Part shown: piece by piece, positions 1-11,800 of the stretch | Layout of the letters: every line of letters begins with the position of its first letter | How positions within the stretch are numbered: position 1 is the first letter of the stretch | Source of the DNA: Mycogone perniciosa | Taxonomy: Eukaryota; Ascomycota; Sordariomycetes; Hypocreales; Hypocreaceae | NCBI GenBank assembly: GCA_025331125.1 | Contig: JAOALB010000005.1 | Span: forward strand, 434,001 to 498,000 | DNA: 64,000 nucleotides | Direction: 5' to 3' | Program-made: the position numbers and the translations under genes | The notes under the pieces: generated by a model | Told to the model about the DNA's origin: nothing | The model's input: the letters and a program-made list of their open reading frames with translations, nothing else | The model's database searches: none

Positions 1-289
1 GGTGTGGTGGGGCTTAGGAGTCGAGGAGGACGGAGGACGGATTCAGGAGCTTCCTTTCAGCTCTGGTTGTGTCGATATCGGAGCTTTCTTGAGCAGTATC
101 GTGTTCTCTGGATTCTGCTAACAACTAGTACAATTTTCCAGTATTTTTGGGGTCGGACATTGACTGAAAAACCCGACGGAAGCAGATCCGGCCATATCCT
201 CCTGGTGGTATCTGTCTATCTCTGCTCGACTTACAGTAGAACTCTACCATCTTCAGCCTCAAAGCAGCAATAGTATCACATTCCACAAC
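1..289. other. upstream region, no gene seen
   Basis: This is non-coding sequence ahead of the polyol dehydrogenase gene. I see no convincing coding frame: the open stretches lack codon structure and family resemblance. It presumably carries the promoter and 5' leader of the gene that starts at 290. Confidence 0.6.
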
Positions 290-1626
290 ATGTCCGTCGA
301 CAAGGTCAATACTTCTGTTCTCTACGGCGAGAGGGACCTCCGCCTCGTACGTATCGATACGCCCATCCCTTCCTTCAGCTTCATGCATACTGACCTGACC
401 CTCTCCCAGGAAGAGCGCCATCTCGCCTCTCCCTCTGCCGACCAAGTCCAAATCGCTGTCCAATCCACTGGCCTCTGCGGTTCTGACTTGCACTACTTCT
501 CGCACTTCCGCAACGGCGACATCCTCGTCCGCGAGCCGTTGACCCTGGGCCATGAATCCAGCGGCACCGTCGTCGCTGTTGGCTCCGGCGTCACGGACCT
601 CAAGCCGGGCGATCGCGTGGCCCTCGAGGTCGGCCAGCCATGCGAGGACTGTGAGTACTGCAACAGTGGGCGGTACAACATCTGCCGTGGGATGAAGTTC
701 AGAAGCTCGGCCAAGGCGTTTCCGCATGCGCAGGGGACGTTGCAGGAGAGGATTAATCACCCTGCAAGATGGTGCCACAAGTACGTTCTACATGACGAGA
801 TGTAAAAGGATTCTGACTGACTCTCTCTGCCAAGACTGCCGTCTGATCTCTCTCTCGACCTCGGCGCCATCATCGAACCCCTCTCTGTTGCAATGCATGC
901 CCACCGTCGCGCAAACCTGCCCCCCTCCTCCTCTTCGCCCTCTACCGTCCTCATTTTCGGCGCCGGCGCAGTTGGTCTTCTCTCTGGTGCCGTGAGCAAA
1001 GCCACCGGCGCCTCAGGCGTCATCATCGCCGACATCCAAAAAGACCGTGTCGATTTCGCCGTGGAAAACGGCTTCGCGGATGCGGGCTTCGTCGTTCCCC
1101 TTGCGAGACCGCAGACCATTGAGGATAAATTAGCATATGCCCAGCAGATTGCTGACCTGGCGAAGGAGACGCAGGTCAAGGGCCAGCCTGTAGGCGAGGT
1201 GTCCGCTGTCTATGAGTGCACGGGCGTGGAGTCGTGTCTGCAGAGCGCCATCTATGTAAGCCGCCTACCCTACCCTATGACCTATCCGAGGTGAGAGTGC
1301 GCAACTGACCTGACGATGATGTATAGGCCACGAAACCAGGTGGAAAGATTATGATTATTGGCATGGGCACGCCGATTCTTACCCTGCCCATGTCTGCTGC
1401 GGCGCTGCGCGAGGTGGATCTTGTGGGTGTTTTCAGATACGCAAACACGTATCCCGCAGCCATTGAGATGCTGTCGAACCGACCGGCGGGCCTGCCTGAC
1501 CTGGCAAAACTGGTGACGCATCGTTTCAAGGGTATGGATGAGATTAAGCATGCCTTTGAGATGGCTGGTAAGATTAAAGATGGGGAGGGCAAATTGGTTA
1601 TCAAGGTTGTTGTCGACATGTCATAG
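290..1626 (+). CDS. sorbitol/polyol dehydrogenase-like, zinc MDR family
   Basis: Predicted NAD(P)-dependent zinc dehydrogenase of the sorbitol/xylitol dehydrogenase branch of the medium-chain family, probably oxidising a sugar alcohol to a ketose in the cytosol. The model has four exons (290-346, 410-780, 835-1255, 1327-1626), giving 382 residues. All introns are GT-AG and frames join exactly. Seen in the protein: the catalytic zinc region with Cys42 (GLCGSDLHYF) and GHE at 66-68, four structural-zinc cysteines at 97, 100, 103 and 111, and a Rossmann motif (GAGAVGLLSG) in the middle. The length suits the family. ATG 290 gives the expected short N-terminus before the first beta strand. The next gene is convergent, with about 140 bp between stop codons. 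The exact substrate (sorbitol, xylitol or arabinitol) cannot be told from sequence alone. Confidence 0.88.
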
Positions 1627-1763
1627 CACCTCTATAAACCCAACAATTTCTGTTTTACTCATTGCTTTGTAAGAGTTTTTTTCTATTGCCATTATTTTCT
1701 ACTTGATCGCGTTCGTTGTAAGGGTTTTTATTCCAAGTCATTTACTATTCAACCTCCTCGCAT

Positions 1764-3016
1764 TTACGCCTTGTCGGGGAAGCCAAAGTCCACATTGAAT
1801 GGCGGGTAGACATAGCGTTTGAACTCACCCTTCTTCGTCACCTCAGCTGAGTAGTCATTCAGCAACTTCACGTCCTCGTCGTCCAGCTTGACAATCGTCA
1901 AGTTGGCCTTGATGCGCTCCGGGGTGACCGACTTGGCGAGGACCGTCCTGCCACCAGCCACTGTGTCATCATCGTTAGCACCGATCAGCAACACAAAAGA
2001 AAGACAGGAAAAGACACATACCATGCCAGCTCAGCAGGACGGTTGAGGGGGAAACACCCTTCTTCTCTGCAATCTTGATCACCGGCTCGGCGCTCATGAG
2101 GGGGCCTCCCGTGCTGCCCAGGGGGCTGTAGGCCATGACGTGGATGCCCTTCTCCTTGCAGAAGTCGACGATTTCTTGCTGAGGCAGGTGAGGGTGGTTC
2201 TCGATCTGGTTGACGGCGGGGATGACGGTGGCATGGGGGAGCAGCTGCTCAAGATATCTTTTGCTGTACTGTGTGAATTGTTTCTGTTAGCAATGATAGC
2301 ATGTCATAGTGTATCTGCGAGGGAGGATCATACGTTGCAAACGCCAATGTTCTTGGCCTTGCCAGTCTTCAAGACGGCCTCCATCTGCTTCCAGCCGTCG
2401 ACGTGGTTGTACGAGTGGATGACGTCTCGCTTGCCATTGGGCAGGGTTGGGAACTTGTCATCGTTTCCTGTGAATCAGTTAGATATCAAAACGCCATGCT
2501 ATTTATTGCTGGAGGAATCGCAACCATACCCTCGGGGTTCAAGAGAACAGGCCAGTGCTACAAGGTATTGTTAATTCCAATGTCATATCATGATAACAGC
2601 GACGTTCATTCTTAATGAATGGATTACTCACCACCAAGAACAGATCAACATAGTCCAGGCCCAGGCTCTTCAAGCTCTTGTCCAGCGACTCGGCCACTCT
2701 GGTGGAGTATGTCGCCCACACCTTGCTCACGACAAAGATGTCCTCGCGCTTGATGCCCGCATCGAACGCCTCCTTCAGGCCCTGTCCGACCTCATCTTCG
2801 TTTCCGTAGCAGTACGCGCCGTCGACGAGCGTGTATCCGTTCCTGAGCGCATATGAGACGGCCTGTCGAACCTCACCAGGCTTGGACTGCCATGTGCCTA
2901 GGGAGAAGATTATTAGGTGAGCTTCATGCTATTACCCCGCCAGACATGGAGAACATACCAAGGCCCAGAGCGGGAATCTCTTGGCCCGAGTTGAGCTTGA
3001 ACGAAGTAGCAGCCAT
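1764..3016 (-). CDS. aldo-keto reductase (GCY1/glycerol dehydrogenase-like)
   Basis: Predicted NADP-dependent aldo-keto reductase with a (beta/alpha)8 barrel, of the branch that includes yeast Gcy1 and fungal glycerol dehydrogenases, reducing small aldehydes or ketones in the cytosol. Six exons on the minus strand: 2959-3016, 2632-2897, 2530-2557, 2334-2467, 2022-2268 and 1764-1960. They give 309 residues, the usual family length. Introns are GT-AG with matching phases. Seen: the catalytic Tyr in GAYCYGNEDEVGQG, the catalytic Lys in VVSKVWATY, the His in HWPV, the barrel signature VNQIENHPHLPQ, and the cofactor-binding LAKSVTPERIKAN. The third exon is only 28 nt. Motif order and spacing are normal, so the gene looks intact. 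A TATA-like box lies about 95 bp upstream. The natural substrate is inferred only by family. Confidence 0.9.
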
Positions 3017-3106
3017 TTTGAAAAAGCCTGAAGGGGAGGAAAATGTGATTGATTTGAGAGTTCTTGCTTTGAGCGGAGTGCTACGGAGTAATCGAGTACA
3101 GCTGTG

Positions 3107-3117
3107 CATTATATATT
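3107..3117 (-). promoter_or_regulatory. TATA-like box of the aldo-keto reductase gene
   Basis: On the minus strand the sequence reads GAATATATAAT about 95 bp upstream of the start codon at 3016. That is a plausible core-promoter position for a fungal gene. Confidence 0.4.
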
Positions 3118-3737
3118 CTCCCCAGCTTTGTCCCAGCTCCCCTTAAGGTTCTCCATATCTAACAGCACCACTATTACTACTACTGCTAGTACTAGTAATA
3201 GTACTACTCCTACTAATACAGTCTACCCCATTTGAAACCCCGATCTCGCTTCCCGAATAGGCTGTTGGCGGCGACGGTCTGGAGGGTCTCCAGGGGTGTC
3301 CATAGGGACAGGAGAAATTCACGGACCTATTCCCATAGAGCCTTTTGGGTTCCATACGTGGGGGGGGGGGGGCACCACTTAAAAGATGCATTCAACCACG
3401 GAGAAATTAGACCGTCTAGGCCTTGGCTAGGAGATGTATGGGTTGATTCGTGATACACTATTGCTTATTGGCTACGTCATGCTAAGAGCGACACTGTGGA
3501 TCGAGGCAGACTTCACAATAGGACAGAAGCATAGGTAGTATAGTAGCAGATATAATACCCCAAAACGCCCATGTTATCTGGGCATGCATGTCATCATGCT
3601 GGCCCCCCGCCTCTAGTCTACAATACTGTGATGCTCTTATGGAACCATTAAAGAGATCAAAAACTGCTGCAAAACTGTACATACAAAGAAGAATGCGGAC
3701 AGCAACGCTGTTGCGTCGTCTATATATCTGATCAAGT
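3118..3737. other. intergenic DNA with AGT-type microsatellite and G-run
   Basis: No gene seen. It contains an imperfect ACT/AGT-rich microsatellite at about 3166-3225 and a run of 13 G at 3360-3372. The segment 3482-3737 is open on the minus strand behind the sed5 coding region, but that is read-through past the spliced stop codon, not coding sequence. Confidence 0.6.
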
Positions 3738-4819
3738 CTACCCGGATACCAGAACCCAGAGCCTGTGCAAGAAGCGTCAGTAGTTTGTTCCAGACACACG
3801 TAAGGGGGCGTGACATACAGGAAGAAAATCATCAAAACACCAAACATCTTGGCTATCAGCCATCGATTGCTCGATACTCGGGACCAGTACTTGAGCAATT
3901 CGCGCTGTGCGCCCTCGACGTTGTCTACCACGTCCTCCGTGTTGGCATCAATTCTTTCAATCATTTCGCTTTGCTCCGATACCATGGTCGCCAACTGGCT
4001 GAAAATGCCACCGAGTTCATTAATGGTCCTCTCAATCGCCTCAATCGCCTCGCCTCGTTGCTGGATGTATGTATTATTCGGCTGCGCTTCCTCCATCATC
4101 ATCAACTGCTGGTCGCCAATGGGATTGGGATTGAGTGAGAGCGTGTCGGCTCCCGGCGCGGGAGATGCCCGGTTGGGGGTTCCATAAAGAGGAGATGCCG
4201 ATTGCTGTAGCGTGGGCTGAGCGTGCTGAGATACTGATGAGATGAAGTTTTCTGTTCGTGATCTTGAGGCCTGGATGTTCTTTGTTCTGGCTTCCAGCAC
4301 GTCTTTAAAATTGACTGATACATCGGTCAGCTTGCCTTGCAGCAGGTACACGACGTTCTTGTTGTGTTCGCCCTCCTGGTCCGCCTTGGGGTGCTGCTGT
4401 TTTGACAGCGTTTGTAGAGCACCGATTTGCTGATTCAGGGACGACAGGTCCTGCTTGATGACAAACGTGAGCTCGTTGATCTCCACGGGCCGGTCATCGA
4501 AGAGAGTGCGGCGCTTCGCGACTACTCATTGTCAGCCTTCCATGCATAGCAACCTTCACCATTGAAATGCCAAAAACCCACGTTGCGCTAGCTTCTCTAG
4601 CTTGCCCATAGTGGCTGAGATGCCTCTTCCAATTTCCGCTGCCTGCCTGGCAAAGTCGGATCTCCTAGGCCGACCATCTCCATCCGCGGCGGACTTTTGC
4701 GCGTCGTTCAACAGAGACCGCTTCTGAGAGCTGACTTTGCTTGCGTTTTGGCGACGCTGAGCCTGGGCGAGGACCGACCGGAACTCCGCAGTTCGGTCCT
4801 GAATCGATGCGACAGCCAT
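3738..4819 (-). CDS. sed5: Golgi t-SNARE syntaxin 5 homologue Sed5
   Basis: Qa-SNARE of the cis-Golgi, required for ER-to-Golgi and intra-Golgi vesicle fusion. Three exons: 4582-4819, 3819-4521 and a 25-nt last exon 3738-3762, giving 321 residues. The N-terminus carries the Sed5 pattern (SIQDRTAEFRSVLAQ). Conserved sequence around residues 80-95 (RRTLFDDRPVEINELTFVIK) spans the first splice junction and supports it. A Qa-SNARE coiled coil lies at about residues 233-293 (QQRGEAIEAIERTINELGGIF), followed by a C-terminal membrane anchor ending LLWVLVSG. Without splicing of 3763-3818 the frame runs into a long unrelated tail, so the short terminal exon is essential to the model. The gene is divergent from the large gene at 5814. 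Confidence 0.93.
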
Positions 4820-5813
4820 GGCAACGGGTTAGGTACTCGTATGTGGTTGTGTGGTGGCGACGACGAACTGCGACCAGCGCGGCTGCGACGAGAGAGCTTA
4901 TGGCAGAGCGCCAGGGGAATATGAAGGATTCAGGCGGCGTCGAAAACGGATCGGTTGCCTTCGGTTCAGGAGGTGATCGGAATCGCAATTTCAATTGTCG
5001 CACGCGCTTCGCTCGCTTCGGCGGGCAGATATTTCAATCGCTGGGGGAACAAGACTCGCAGTTTGGCCAAAATATTAATTAAAGTGCGGTAAAGTGGCAA
5101 GTTGAGGAGGTAATGAGTGATTCCGAGAATGGGAGTGTGGCCAAGAAGGCACGTATGGATGGGTTGTTTGGTTGGTGATGGTCTCGTCGTCAGGAGGAGA
5201 ATCCACGTATCCCTGTAATACGAGTGAGCCATCTCGAATCGCCACACGTGGTTCTTTGTTCATCAGTGGCTGATGCGGCGTACGGAGTACATGTGACGCA
5301 GGCCCAGGGACAGTGACCGCGAGGCTTCGACGGTTATGCGCCACAGACAGTACTCGCTACCCCGCCCACTATACGCGACCTTCCTGTTCCGGCGTACACT
5401 ATACGGAAGTTGGAGGTGATCCATACTCCGCAGCTTGTACTCGTACCTGTTCTACCGGCCACCAGCCACTGTTCTGCGACGCGCCAGCCTCCCTTGAACG
5501 AAGGATTGGCCTCAACCAACTGCTTCAACCATATCTCCATCCTTCCATTTCTTGTCCTTTGTTAGCCTCTGCAACGTCCATCCTGACGCTGGTATCCTTT
5601 TTTTGCCAGTGTGTTTGTTCGGGCATCAGAAGCGACTGTTCTACTTTAATTTGTTGCATTATCGTTATCGCTATTCCGTTGTGTCAGCATTGCTGACGTG
5701 GTACGGAGGAGTACTGACTTCGCTCCGATCCTGGACTCCGACCTGGCAGCCCTAGCCCAATCGAACCGAGGAAGCATGCTTGGATAGTTGGCCAGCATCG
5801 TGGGCAAGACGCA
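4820..5813. promoter_or_regulatory. divergent promoter region between sed5 and the large gene
   Basis: About 1 kb of non-coding DNA between two divergently transcribed genes. It holds copies of the dispersed mini-repeat (TACGGAGTAC at 5281-5290, a partial copy near 5701). I see no convincing coding frame. Confidence 0.5.
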
Positions 5814-8800
5814 ATGGACGGCTCATACGGCCACCCAGCGAGGCATGCGCAGTCTCCTATGTAAGCCTAACCACCGCCCTTTCTCTTTGCTAGGCCACCA
5901 TCTGACTGAACCTGCTGTCGCAGAACTCCACAAACTCCGTCGACGAGTGCGTATCAGGTCAATGTGGCCAGGAGAAAGACGAGGAAATGGGTCGAGGCCA
6001 AGGTCCAGAACTACGACGGCGATGACTGGGGAGCCGATGAATTCGAGGAAGAGTCTGATTCCGAGGCTGCGCCAGCACCACCACCGCAACCGCCACACGT
6101 CCCATCGGTTCTGCGCACATATTCTGGAACTGAGCTGCCTTCATCACGGCCTGCCACCTTCAACCCGAATCACCCGTCAGGTCTAGGTGGATTCCATCCA
6201 TCGCGAGTACAAACTCTACCCGTGAGCCAAAATCAGCCCATTGGAGTTATCTCGCCAGTGGTATCAGATTTGTCAGTCCGTAGCTCGTCGGAACATAGCA
6301 CGCCCGACTACTTGGTATCACCTCAGTCAGAGATTACTTCTCCTGGTCGTGGCATTGCTGGACTGGACAGTAACCTTTCGTCTGCTGCCGCATCTCGACC
6401 CCCTTCACAAATTCAATACCCAGTGCCGAGCAGTCGCGATGTGTCGCGATCTACGAGTTTCGATCGACAGTCAAAACCGACCCCACCCCCCGCCGCCGAC
6501 AGCTTGAGCTCACCACAGTCTGCACAGCCGTCAGGGTACACTGGTGATGGATCACGACCCGTCGTTCGGCTATCTCAAGTATATCATCCTATGGATGAGG
6601 ACAAGGACCAGAAGCCTTCAGCTGCAGCCGATGATGTTTTTGTCGCAGATGATGGGGATCAGTTTGCCCCTCTCCCCAAGCTTCTATCTGAGCAGGACAG
6701 GAGGGATACCTGGGAAAGGGATGATGTCTCTGAATCGGGAGAACCTGAGCGTCGTCCAGGCATCCCCATTGAAGCTGGGAGTGCATCAGAAGGAACAGGT
6801 CCCAGCTGGGTGTCTACCAGTTCAGAGCGTCCAGATTTTGCTCGAATATCTACATCTGGATCAGACTTCCTCAGAGCATCGCCAAATGACCACTCGAAGC
6901 AGACTCCTATTCTGGAGCACAAGCCTAGCTCCTCAACTGATTCTCTGGGGTTGAAAGGGCAACTGGAAAGCCAACCGGATAGGAGATCTGCATCGTCAAC
7001 TCCTGCGGTTGATAGCCCAGCACCCATATCCCAAAATTATTTGAAGGACATTACGCAGCCAGAGTCTGGTCGTCAGGCCATCATTCCCTCGCTGAACCAG
7101 GAGGTGATTTCAACAATCGCTAACCAGCAAAATGCTCAAACAAGGGCGACTCCACAATCGTCCGCCATTAAACTAGAGGAAGAGGACTTGACGGAAGCAC
7201 CAGGAGGGGCACCTTTACGGCCTCCTAGTCTACAACAAGGCGGCTTGCATCCTGGCAGGGGCTTTCCCTCCATTCCACCTCTGCGAACCCCTAGCCCCCA
7301 CGAGCCCCGAAATGCGGTCCCAGTTCTAGAGTCAGAAAGCGCGAAAATCACGCCTACAGAGCCTCTTCAACCTCGGAAAGTGGGAGACCCTGCAACGGAG
7401 CTCGAGCTCCGGCTACTTCAGAGGGAACCTGCTTTCAGTACTACATCATCTCCCATGAAAGATAGCCCCCTAAAAGAGAGCGATGTTCTAAGCGATGAGA
7501 TTATGAGGACCTTGAGCCCCGGAGGAGCCACTCCCGGAGAGCTGAGACTTGCGGATAATGCTCAGCTGCTCTCTCCAGCTAGCCGCAGTGCTGCTAGGGA
7601 GAGTAGCTATACTCTCAGTGATTACGACAGCTACTGGGCAGATGCAACGGATAAGCCCGGATCTGCAGACAAAAAGGGCGTGTCAGCACCGGCATCTGCT
7701 AGCCCAATTACCCCGTCAGACGTTGAGGCTTTGTCTTCTATTCCCCAGAGTAGCACAAGTGGTCCTAAGCCAACCCCCCTAGGGAGTCAGAAGACTTTTG
7801 AAGGAATTCTCTCCCCACAACAGTCTCAACCACCTTCTCAGCAGCTTCAACAACAACCACCTGTTCAGCAACCCAAGGCTCGTCGAAGGTTTTCATGGGA
7901 GGCTGAAGACCGTGAGCCTGTTTCGGAGCCTCAACAAAGTCAACCGCCTGCAGACGGTAGTGCTACTCCTACCCTGAGGCTTGTCGCACCGCCTGGGCAG
8001 CAAGTGGCTCCACCTGTCACGGATTTGGGCCACAGATCACGTAGCCACAGTCCTGCATCTCAGGTCTCCCAGGCGCTAGAACCGGCAACTGGCTCGGGAG
8101 CAGTATCACCTCAAGTATCGGGTACCAATTCTCCTGCACGAGAGACATCCTCTCTGTCTGAAGTCCCTTCTCCAGCATGTATCTCAGTGCCGAGCGATGG
8201 TGACACTCCCATAACTCGTGAGCAGGTTCGACTCTCTCTCGCCGATGAGAAGTTTCTTGCAGAACAAACATCGACAAATATAGTTACGGGGTCTCCACAG
8301 CCGGAAAACCACCCAGCTCTGTCTTCACCGGCGCTGACGGCATCCACAGATGGCCAGCAAGGCTCTAGTCCTTTAGCGCAAACAAAGACAATGACATTAC
8401 GAGAGATTATGAGCTCAGGAACGGCGGCAGAACGAATCGCTAAATACAACGAGACTCGGCGAATTTTTGCCGCCAGGGACTCTGGCTTAGATAACTGGCT
8501 TGTAACACTGAGCACCCAGCATCCCGAGCATGCATTTACGGCCTCTACCTCCTATGGATCGAGCTCCCAAACCCCGACACAATCAGTGAGCTCAGCATTG
8601 CCTGTCGGATCTCAGCCACCGACTCAACAACCCTATTACCAGCAGTACCTCAATGCCAGCGCCCCGAGTGCGGCTACGTCACAGTCTAGTCGTTCAAGAT
8701 TGGGCGGATTGTCGGTGCCATCACAAATCTCTGGCAGTGCGTTTGGGCATTCTGGCGGTCAGCTTGGCACAAAGAGCAAGGAATTCATGCACTCAGCTGG

Positions 8801-11800
8801 GAAAATGGGCAAGGGGCTGTTGAGTAAGGGCAAAAGCAAATTGCGCGGAAGCGGGGACAAGGTATTTCATTGATGCTTCTTTCTCCAGACCCTCCTCGCA
8901 GTGGGTGGGCTTTTTTCTTTTCTCTTCCACGGCAGAATAATGTTGGGATGAAACGGCCACTGCGGGTTTTACTATGGGGCCAGGAGAATGTATCCTGGGT
9001 CCTTTGTCTGGCCTAATGACGATATGGGTGGCGCACGAGATAGGAATTACACGATGCGTTTCGCATTTTCATTCGCTTTACCCCCCTTTTCCCTCCAACT
9101 TCTTTATCCTTATCGCCTACCAAACAAACGATTCTTGGTGTTGTGATGAACAGGTATTAATGTGTTTTCTCTGCTTACTAGGACGATCCCAACTCCCCGG
9201 TGCATCCGGTCCCTAACAAGAGTGATCGACGTACGTCATGGCGTTTCAATTGGGACCCAAAATCGCGCGAAGACGAACCCGCCCCACATGCCAACGAGGA
9301 GATCGCCGCGTCTCACCCAACACCTCCGCCACAGCTGCCTAGCCCGTCTCCCGTCTCACCGTGGATCCCGTCCGATTCCGCATTTCCATGGACGGTCCCA
9401 CCTGAGGCACCGGACGCCGAAGTTTTGACTCCGAAACAGCCTGGCCCTGAGCCGGACGGACCGGACGCCGATGAGCCTCGGAGTAAGAGCTTACTATCGC
9501 AGGGCGAGAAATTGAACAATGCTGTCGATGATCTAGCACCAGATGATTGGGTTATAGTGCCACATCACTCTGATGGAAGACACACAGACATGGCGACCCC
9601 TTACGCCCTGGATTCATCTCGGAATAAGACTGGAGCAGCCGAGGATAGTGGCGTTGGGCTGCAGTCGCAGACGTCACAGGCCCAAACGGAGACCAATTCG
9701 GATTTGCCGAAGCGCGCCTCGTCTTTCATCGGACTGCCACCGATCAGACGAAGTTCGACGTTTGGTATGACCTCCAGGGCCCGGAGAGCGACAGAGCGCT
9801 TCTCCCTTGAGGAAGACGACGAAAGCAACTTTCATGTGAATATACCTCCTTCACCAGCTAGTGAAGATGGACCATCAATGCCCCTAACCGAGGGTCCGGT
9901 CATTGGTCCTCACAGTGAAGAATCCGCGCAAGACAGTGGGAGAAGGACTGAGGCTAGCATGGCCCAACAAAAACCGATTCAACATCATCAGCTTCAACAA
10001 CCCCAAAACCAACCCGACCAGATCCAAACACTCGATTCTAATCGCCAACAATATGCTGGGAACCCTGTGCCTCTTCAGATGCCGATGCATCCATTCCACA
10101 AGGTACCCCCGGCAGGCCCATGGAAACTGGAAGAAAGCCATCTGTCGGAGCCACTTCATCTGACTAAGAAGCGTTCAGGCACAGATTTCTCGCAACAGGG
10201 GACGTATCATGGGTATGAGAAAGAACTTGGACTGGAAGTTCCAACCGGCTCAATGGCTCCTCCACCCCAGCCGAACATTCCAGGACGGCTTAGGAGTGAT
10301 GTACCACCATCGTCTGCTCATCGATATCCCGAGCTATTTTCCCAGGATCCCCGTCAATGGTCCCGAGGCCCGCCCCATCCTCAGCAGTTCCAGTCACGCG
10401 CCTCACAGGAGGAGTTTACGACGTCTAGAGGGCAGCGGAATGAGGATGCAGTTCCTACAGATGAGCGTGGACGCAAAAAGAGGAGTTCAGGCCTCTTCAA
10501 GGACATTGGAACTCGCATCGCTCGAGCAACGTCTAGGGAGCGACGAGGCTCCCTTGCTGACTCTCAGTCACCATCTCTCAATCCGCGCGGCGACGATATT
10601 TCTGATGCCAGTGGCGTGACGGAAGATTTCTCAGAGCGCAGAAAGAAAAGATCGAGTCTCCTTGGGTTCTCTAGTCGCCGCTCGTCAATGGAGCAAGGTC
10701 CTAGGAGATGGGATAGCATTACTAGTCAACAATCCCAACGAGATTCGACACCCTCAGATACACAACCTCAAACCCGAGAGCGGAAACACTCACTTCTTAG
10801 CATCGCACCGCAAAACTCGAATCAGAATGAGTTGACACCATCGTCCACCTCAAGCCTTGCCCCCGGATCAAGCAATAGCGTTGGTGTCGCAAATCAAGGG
10901 GGCACTGCGACGCAGAAGAAGAGGCTATCTGGCTTCACAGGTCTGTTCTCTCGCAGCAGGCAAGAGCGTGGTACCATGAATGCGTCCGGGTCGGGGCACA
11001 GTGGCCAAGGTGCTGGTCAAGTCGATTTGGAGTCGTCAGGCAGAGGGCGTAGCGGCACACCAGGCTCTTTTCGCATGAAGAAGACGGAGTCTCCAGCTGA
11101 TACATCTGGGCGCCGAAGCAGGCAAGGGCCATCCTCGGGCTTTATTTCAGGAATTTTGGGACACAGATCCAGTTCAAAGTCTTGGGACCAGCCCCTAGCC
11201 CCTAATTTCCAGTCACAACAGCTACAGCAGCAACAGCTACAGCATCAATTTTTGCACAGCCAATTGGGCGCCCCTATTCCTCAACCTGGTGGGCATGTGC
11301 ATGCTGTTCCCCCACAAGCCGTGCCCCCCGTTCCTTTGGAAGTCAGTCGACAACGAGCTGCCTCCATGGGTGTTCCTCGCTCGCCGCCGCTACTGGCCAT
11401 GCGACAGGTTTCTGAGCCTCTGAGTCCGCATCCTCAGCCTTCGCCACTCGGGCTGGAGAAACCGATGACACACGGTGATCCACAGACAGGCAGGGAATCT
11501 ATCGATTCTATACAGCCCTCCCCTGTTGTTCAGACGCGACGGCCTTCTAGTGTTGAGCATTTTGAAACACCCCCTGAACATCTTCCAGGTTCTGAAGTCG
11601 ACCCTGGATCAGCAAAGGCTCAGAGCGTTGCTTTGGAACAAAAGTTGACTTCACTGCAAGACACTGAGTCCGACGATGCCGCCAGAGGCGAGGCAGAGAT
11701 TTTGAGGCCCTTGACGGTATCTCCAGATGTTTCCGTGGACTCTGATAGGAGAGTAGAGGAACGGGGCTTGGCTAATGTGCAGGATGTGGGCAAAGAGAAG

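Noticed and set aside
3482..3762. Long C-terminal extension of the syntaxin in the unspliced frame
   Set aside because: A GT-AG intron at 3763-3818 joins to a 25-nt exon ending in the usual LLWVLVSG anchor and stop. The extension is read-through.
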